From an uncultured Alphaproteobacteria bacterium (GTDB lineage: Bacteria; Pseudomonadota; Alphaproteobacteria; Rickettsiales; Midichloriaceae), in NCBI GenBank assembly GCA_903860855.1, contig CAIOSF010000038.1:1-9789 (forward strand): 9,789 bases of DNA, in the 5' to 3' direction. Position numbers and translations under genes: made by a program. Position 1 is the stretch's first letter, and each line of letters opens with the position of its first letter. The notes under the pieces were generated by a model, which searched no databases, was not told the origin of the DNA, and saw only the letters and a list, made by a program, of their open reading frames with translations. Positions 6,412 to 9,789 of this stretch are shown piece by piece.

Positions 6412-8853
6412 TGATAACACCCCTTGAGACGGATAGTCTTTCATACTATAGCCACTCGCCACATCACTCACTTTACCCCCCTTCTTCGAGCCTATGGGCA
6501 TAGGGCATTGGCTAGCACTGCCAGCTCCACCACTAGCTTCTCCTTGCCTATGCTCGCACTGGTTCACCATATCCCTTTGTATCAGCACGGTTTGGATTAT
6601 GTTGGCAACATCGCTATAACCCTTCTCAACTGCAATCTGGAAAGGCGTCTTGCTATGTAGATCCCTCATCCCGATATCTGCCCCAGCCTGTATTAACAAA
6701 GACAATATTTTTATATTCCTCATTGTAACCGCAATGATCAAGGCGGTGCTACCATCACCATCTCTTGCATCGAGATTGGCCCCATGATTAATGGCGTATT
6801 GAACAGCAAGAACACTGCCAATACGCGTAAAATCAAGTAACGCTCGATTCATATCACTATAGTTACCAATTAACTCAATTATTACGTTACTTGGGGCATT
6901 CGCTATATAGTCAGCTGGTCTCTTCCCACTAGTATCAGCTACCATGACGTTGGCATTTGCTGACATAAGCACTTTCATCGCTTCAGTGTTCCTACTCATT
7001 GCCGCTAGGTGCATAGCTGTGCGTCCATCATTTGCTATAGAATTGATATTTGCCCCTTTGGTGATCAGGTAACGCAATGCCTTTATTCTATTTACTCTAA
7101 CAGCATACATCAATGGGGTATAGCCACTATTAGGATCTCGGAAATTTATCTCCCCTCCCCTAGTGAGCAAGGCCTTGATGCTGGATACGTCGTCGGATTT
7201 TACCGCAGCAAATAACAGGGTAGAATATTCAGATTTATAAAATGCCTTAGGAAGATGAGAATTTTCCTGACCGTAGTTCTTCTTGCTAATGTCAGCAGGT
7301 AAAACATTTTGCCTATAATCGTAAGTGTGACGCGGAAACACTTCTGGCTGGAACTCTTCTAGCATTGCAGTGGTTTCTTCATCCGGCAGGGTAAATTCTG
7401 GTAAATCATCATTGTCTGGGTTGCTGATAGCATCCTTCTTGGAAGCATGCCCTTTGGTTGATGGCTCACCTCTATGAGATTGGCCTTTCTGCATCGCACT
7501 ATCACTCTTGGCGCTACTAGGTTTAGTACTACTCTCCGATGTACTACTAGAAGCTTTATTGGTAAGACCGATACTCTTTTGATCCACACTATTACCGGTA
7601 GCAATTTTTATTTCTTTTTCTTTAGGTTTCTCTGCAACCTTCACTTTAGCTCCACTTGGTTTTATGACCTCGTTTGACTTCTCTTCGCTCACTTTGTTCT
7701 CTTTATTCCTAGCTTTTTCTTTTTGCTTCTTGTCTGACTTTACCGTCGACTTGTTTATTACACTTGACCCTACCTCTTGCTTAACTTCGCCGTCGACCTT
7801 GGCTTGCCCATCTCGTTTCTCTACTTCATTCATATTTATGCTCGTAGTGGTGGCATAGGCATCAGGTTTAGACTCCGTAGTTGGTATTATTTGTGGCGTA
7901 ATTTGATTCGCAGTCACCCCTCCAGAACCAGATAGCTCAACTGGCACCATAACTGAACTCTCCTCATCTGGCTTCCTATCGGCTTGTAATGGCTTTGCAC
8001 CCGACTCAGACGGAGGGAGTATCTGTGGTACCTGAATTGGTGGTAAAGATGGCAAGGGTTGAGATAATGGCTGAACATCAGATGGCCTAGCTACGATTGA
8101 TCCATCTGATCCTGGTGGTAATATTGGCTCTGGCATAGGAGGAACCTGCATATGATTACCACCAGAGGGTGATTGAGGTACGGTGATTGCTGTTGCTGCA
8201 GGGTTTGGAACACTACTATTCTTACTACCTTGAGTGCTGGCAGAATCAGCACCATCTTCAGCTCTCGATGTTGGGGTAGATGTAGAATTAGTTGGTAGAG
8301 GAGGTGGAGGCAGTGCAACGTTTATGTTATTGCTCAGAGAGGGGCCGCGAGAATTAGCAGTAGACATACCACCAGATGGAGGGGATATCTCTGTGATATT
8401 TTGCGAATTAGACTGCCCACCTGGGGATTGCGACCCTGGCACACCTGGTAACGGTGGTAGTGGAGGAAGAGGCGGAACATCGTTAGCAGAAGCAAGAATA
8501 GAGGAGCTGATAATAATACTTAGTCCTAGATAGAACAACACGAGCAATAGTTTCCGAATTAAATAATGCAATGAGATAGGAGCAAAGCACAGTTTACCTA
8601 CTGTGAATCCAATGGGATGAACGGATACACCTGGACCTGCGGAGCGCTTAGTCGCGCAGCGTTGCCGGCGATAGGCTGCGTGGAATGGACAAGCCCACAT
8701 GGAATAGACGCAAGCCAAAGGCAAAGCAACAGTGGTTAAAAGCTGGAACTTGTATAATAGGGTGTTAAGTGCACTCAACACACATGAACAATGAGCGACA
8801 AGGGAGTGGTTAGAAGAGGAAACTGGTATAATATATCGTAGCATCTTTAGCAT
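6400..8853 (-). CDS. Exported ankyrin-repeat protein with Pro-rich and Lys/Ser-rich linkers and repeat-derived N-terminus
   Basis: This 817-codon frame has four parts. Residues 1-95 are an unusual Cys-containing stretch, much of it (about 34-99) encoded by repeat copy C. Residues 96-123 look like a complete Sec signal peptide: HYLIRK, then the hydrophobic LLLVLFYLGLSIIISSSILA, cleaved near ASA-ND. Residues 124-500 are low complexity, first Pro-rich (VPPLPPLPPLPG), then Lys/Glu/Ser-rich (about 345-475). Residues 544-757 hold about six ankyrin repeats, for example GYTPLMYAVRVNRIKALRY (577-595) and STALIIAVTMRNIKILSLLI (702-721); the third to fourth spacing is irregular. The ATG at 8853 has an excellent AAGGAG five bases upstream. 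A TTG at residue 95 would give a normal signal peptide but lacks a ribosome-binding site. Ankyrin proteins bind protein partners; export suggests a periplasmic, surface or host target. The partner is unknown. Confidence 0.85.
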   Translation of the reverse strand: MLKMLRYIIPVSSSNHSLVAHCSCVLSALNTLLYKFQLLTTVALPLACVYSMWACPFHAAYRRQRCATKRSAGPGVSVHPIGFTVGKLCFAPISLHYLIRKLLLVLFYLGLSIIISSSILASANDVPPLPPLPPLPGVPGSQSPGGQSNSQNITEISPPSGGMSTANSRGPSLSNNINVALPPPPLPTNSTSTPTSRAEDGADSASTQGSKNSSVPNPAATAITVPQSPSGGNHMQVPPMPEPILPPGSDGSIVARPSDVQPLSQPLPSLPPIQVPQILPPSESGAKPLQADRKPDEESSVMVPVELSGSGGVTANQITPQIIPTTESKPDAYATTTSINMNEVEKRDGQAKVDGEVKQEVGSSVINKSTVKSDKKQKEKARNKENKVSEEKSNEVIKPSGAKVKVAEKPKEKEIKIATGNSVDQKSIGLTNKASSSTSESSTKPSSAKSDSAMQKGQSHRGEPSTKGHASKKDAISNPDNDDLPEFTLPDEETTAMLEEFQPEVFPRHTYDYRQNVLPADISKKNYGQENSHLPKAFYKSEYSTLLFAAVKSDDVSSIKALLTRGGEINFRDPNSGYTPLMYAVRVNRIKALRYLITKGANINSIANDGRTAMHLAAMSRNTEAMKVLMSANANVMVADTSGKRPADYIANAPSNVIIELIGNYSDMNRALLDFTRIGSVLAVQYAINHGANLDARDGDGSTALIIAVTMRNIKILSLLIQAGADIGMRDLHSKTPFQIAVEKGYSDVANIIQTVLIQRDMVNQCEHRQGEASGGAGSASQCPMPIGSKKGGKVSDVASGYSMKDYPSQGVLSLQK
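8558..8752 (-). repeat. Dispersed repeat, copy C (inside the ankyrin reading frame)
   Basis: This is the longest copy. It shares ATTAAATAATGCAATGAG (8558-8575) exactly with copy A and the arm GTTAAAAGC.GGAACTT (8735-8751) with copy B. The middle (about 8620-8665) aligns to both with substitutions, for example GTCGCGCAGCGTTGC against GTCATGAAGCATTGC. It contains hairpins CACAGT/ACTGTG (8588-8593 with 8600-8605) and CGCAGC/GCTGCG (8655-8660 with 8675-8680). The middle is clearly richer in G+C than its surroundings. It is read without a stop in the ankyrin frame, encoding roughly KFQLLTTVALPLA through to LHYLI. Confidence 0.8.
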
Positions 8854-8854
8854 T

Positions 8855-9250
8855 CTAGCTCCTTTTCTTCTTCTGAACTGAGTCTCTCTCGTTTATGGTA
8901 TCTATAGCTATTTTTTTAACAACCTCCATAAGATTCTTTTCTAACCATAATTGCACTCTGTGATTTACCACCTTGATCAACTCATTATCGTCGATATTAC
9001 TAAAGGTATGATTCACCCCATGATCTCGCCCACCGTGCCCAACACTTTGGGTGGGTCCACCCTGAGCATAAGAGGCATTAGTAGCACCAGTGCCCATTCT
9101 CAATCTTGGATCTGGTACAATACTGAGAACAGAATCATCAACGATATCTGTTAACTCCAATATATCTCGATTCACTGATTGTAAAGCATCTCCTGTCAGC
9201 AGCTTGCGAACCCGCTCTATCTTGTCCTGCACGGTACCATTATCAGACAT
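8855..9250 (-). CDS. PopZ-like DUF2497 protein
   Basis: DUF2497 contains the alphaproteobacterial polar organising protein PopZ, a self-assembling scaffold that anchors chromosome origins and other clients at a cell pole. The C-terminal part, ELIKVVNHRVQLWLEKNL followed by MEVVKKIAIDTINERD, fits the family's oligomerisation helices (typically like LLREWLDENLP.LVE.LV..EI). Near the N-terminus TVQDKIERVRKLLTGD fits the short client-binding helix. A Gly/Ser/His-rich linker separates them. I chose the ATG at 9250 (131 residues) because this puts the first helix at the usual place near the start. The frame is open to a TTG at 9319 (154 residues), with another ATG at 9289, and none of the three has a convincing ribosome-binding site. 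The stop is one base from the ankyrin ATG, so the two genes form an operon. The family is a good call, PopZ function an inference. Confidence 0.75.
   Translation of the reverse strand: MSDNGTVQDKIERVRKLLTGDALQSVNRDILELTDIVDDSVLSIVPDPRLRMGTGATNASYAQGGPTQSVGHGGRDHGVNHTFSNIDDNELIKVVNHRVQLWLEKNLMEVVKKIAIDTINERDSVQKKKRS
8859..8864 (-). promoter_or_regulatory. Ribosome-binding site deciding the ankyrin gene start
   Basis: AAGGAG lies five bases before the ATG at 8853 and inside the last codons of the PopZ-like gene. It supports translation from the far upstream ATG, hence with the repeat-derived N-terminus, and couples the two genes. Confidence 0.7.
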
Positions 9251-9398
9251 AGGGGCATAACACTCTTTATAACTCGGGAAGTTTAACATCTCCTGAAATG
9301 TAAGTCTATAGTCGAGCAAGCCATCTCATCAGTTACAAAACGATAATGTATTGAGTTATTATCCACACTGGAATCTTCTGAAAAACAACTAATAACAC

Positions 9399-9789
9399 TT
9401 AGATAGCTATTTCTACGGATTTACTTTTGTCCTGCTTGGCTTGTTTGGCTTGTGTATAACTACTATGCAAATCCTCCTTTTGGTAATCATACATGGACTT
9501 TACACTACTAACCTCCGTGGCAAAACCAGCTGCCAATTTACCAACTAATTCTAAACTTGCCTTGTTTGGCTCTGTACCAGCATCAGTCGTGGGTTGTATT
9601 GTTACTCGTGATTTTTCGCCGAATAGTAAGCGAGCAAAGATATTTGGTTTATATATCTGAATGGTTATTTCAGCACCTTGCTCTTTATCATGAATTTTTA
9701 TTACGCCCTCACAACCGGTCAGCATATTAAGCCAAGAATTTGATTTGGTAACACTAAAAGTTAAATTTTCATCATTAATAGCTGGAAAG
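9399..9789 (-). CDS. Unidentified protein, C-terminal part (cut by right edge)
   Basis: The frame is open from its TAA at 9399-9401 to the right edge, so the ATG at 9725 is probably internal and at least 129 residues belong to this gene. Upstream of that Met it reads FPAINDENLTFSVTKSNSWL. The visible part looks like alternating beta strands (LTFSVTK, GVIKIHD, AEITIQIYKP, SRVTIQPTT) followed by a charged helical tail rich in Lys, Gln and Ser (YTQAKQAKQDKSKSVEIAI). No signal peptide or membrane helix falls in this part. I do not recognise the family. It ends 148 bases before the ATG chosen for the PopZ-like gene and may be in the same transcription unit. Confidence 0.6.
   Translation of the reverse strand, partial: FPAINDENLTFSVTKSNSWLNMLTGCEGVIKIHDKEQGAEITIQIYKPNIFARLLFGEKSRVTIQPTTDAGTEPNKASLELVGKLAAGFATEVSSVKSMYDYQKEDLHSSYTQAKQAKQDKSKSVEIAI

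Noticed and set aside
8234..8533. 99-codon plus-strand frame rich in Gly
   Set aside because: It is the complement of the Pro-rich segment of the ankyrin protein; the Gly richness mirrors the Pro codons.
8569..8571. TTG at codon 95 as the true start of the ankyrin gene
   Set aside because: It would give a clean signal peptide, but no Shine-Dalgarno precedes it while the ATG at 8853 has an excellent one; kept as an alternative rather than the main call.
1..9789. tRNA genes, CRISPR arrays, transposase genes and riboswitches
   Set aside because: Gaps were scanned by eye on both strands for T-loop-like sequences, regular direct repeats and transposase motifs; none was found. A covariance-model search would be needed for a firm negative.

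Overview
The window reads as chromosomal DNA of an alphaproteobacterium, most likely an obligate intracellular member of the Rickettsiales (Anaplasmataceae- or Midichloriaceae-like). The evidence is a PopZ-type DUF2497 protein, a large secreted ankyrin-repeat protein, moderately AT-rich DNA with several non-coding gaps, housekeeping genes cut loose from their usual operons, and repeat elements that also lie inside a reading frame, as Rickettsia palindromic elements do. This placement is an inference; no species can be named from the sequence alone.

Layout. Positions 1-1602 carry the str ribosomal-protein operon on the minus strand: rpsL, rpsG and the first 218 codons of fusA, which runs off the left edge. 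A 226-base divergent control region follows, with a good sigma70-type promoter on each strand. On the plus strand comes rimP (1829-2377), without nusA-infB behind it. Instead there is a 340-base gap holding a 75-codon reading frame that has lost, or never had, a start codon and that runs into a repeat copy. Everything from 2718 to the right edge is on the minus strand. Reading in the transcribed direction (from right to left) there is an unidentified gene cut by the right edge, a PopZ-like gene, an 817-codon secreted ankyrin gene that starts one base after the PopZ stop, mltG, a small secreted protein, and a membrane-anchored FkbM-type methyltransferase-like protein.

How the genes fit together. 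The left half is translation machinery: 30S proteins S12 and S7, elongation factor G, and the 30S maturation factor RimP. The right half is mainly cell-envelope: a polar scaffold candidate, an exported ankyrin protein, a glycan-strand-cleaving transglycosylase, a small exported protein and an inner-membrane protein with a methyltransferase fold.

The most notable signal is a dispersed repeat in three diverged copies: A at about 2459-2572 after rimP, B at about 6178-6290 upstream of mltG, and C at about 8558-8752 inside the 5' end of the ankyrin reading frame. In copy C the repeat is read in frame and pushes an otherwise normal signal peptide about 95 residues into the protein. Other points are a methyltransferase-like domain that appears to lie on the wrong side of the membrane and has lost motif residues, and a dnaX-like slippery heptamer at the end of rimP.
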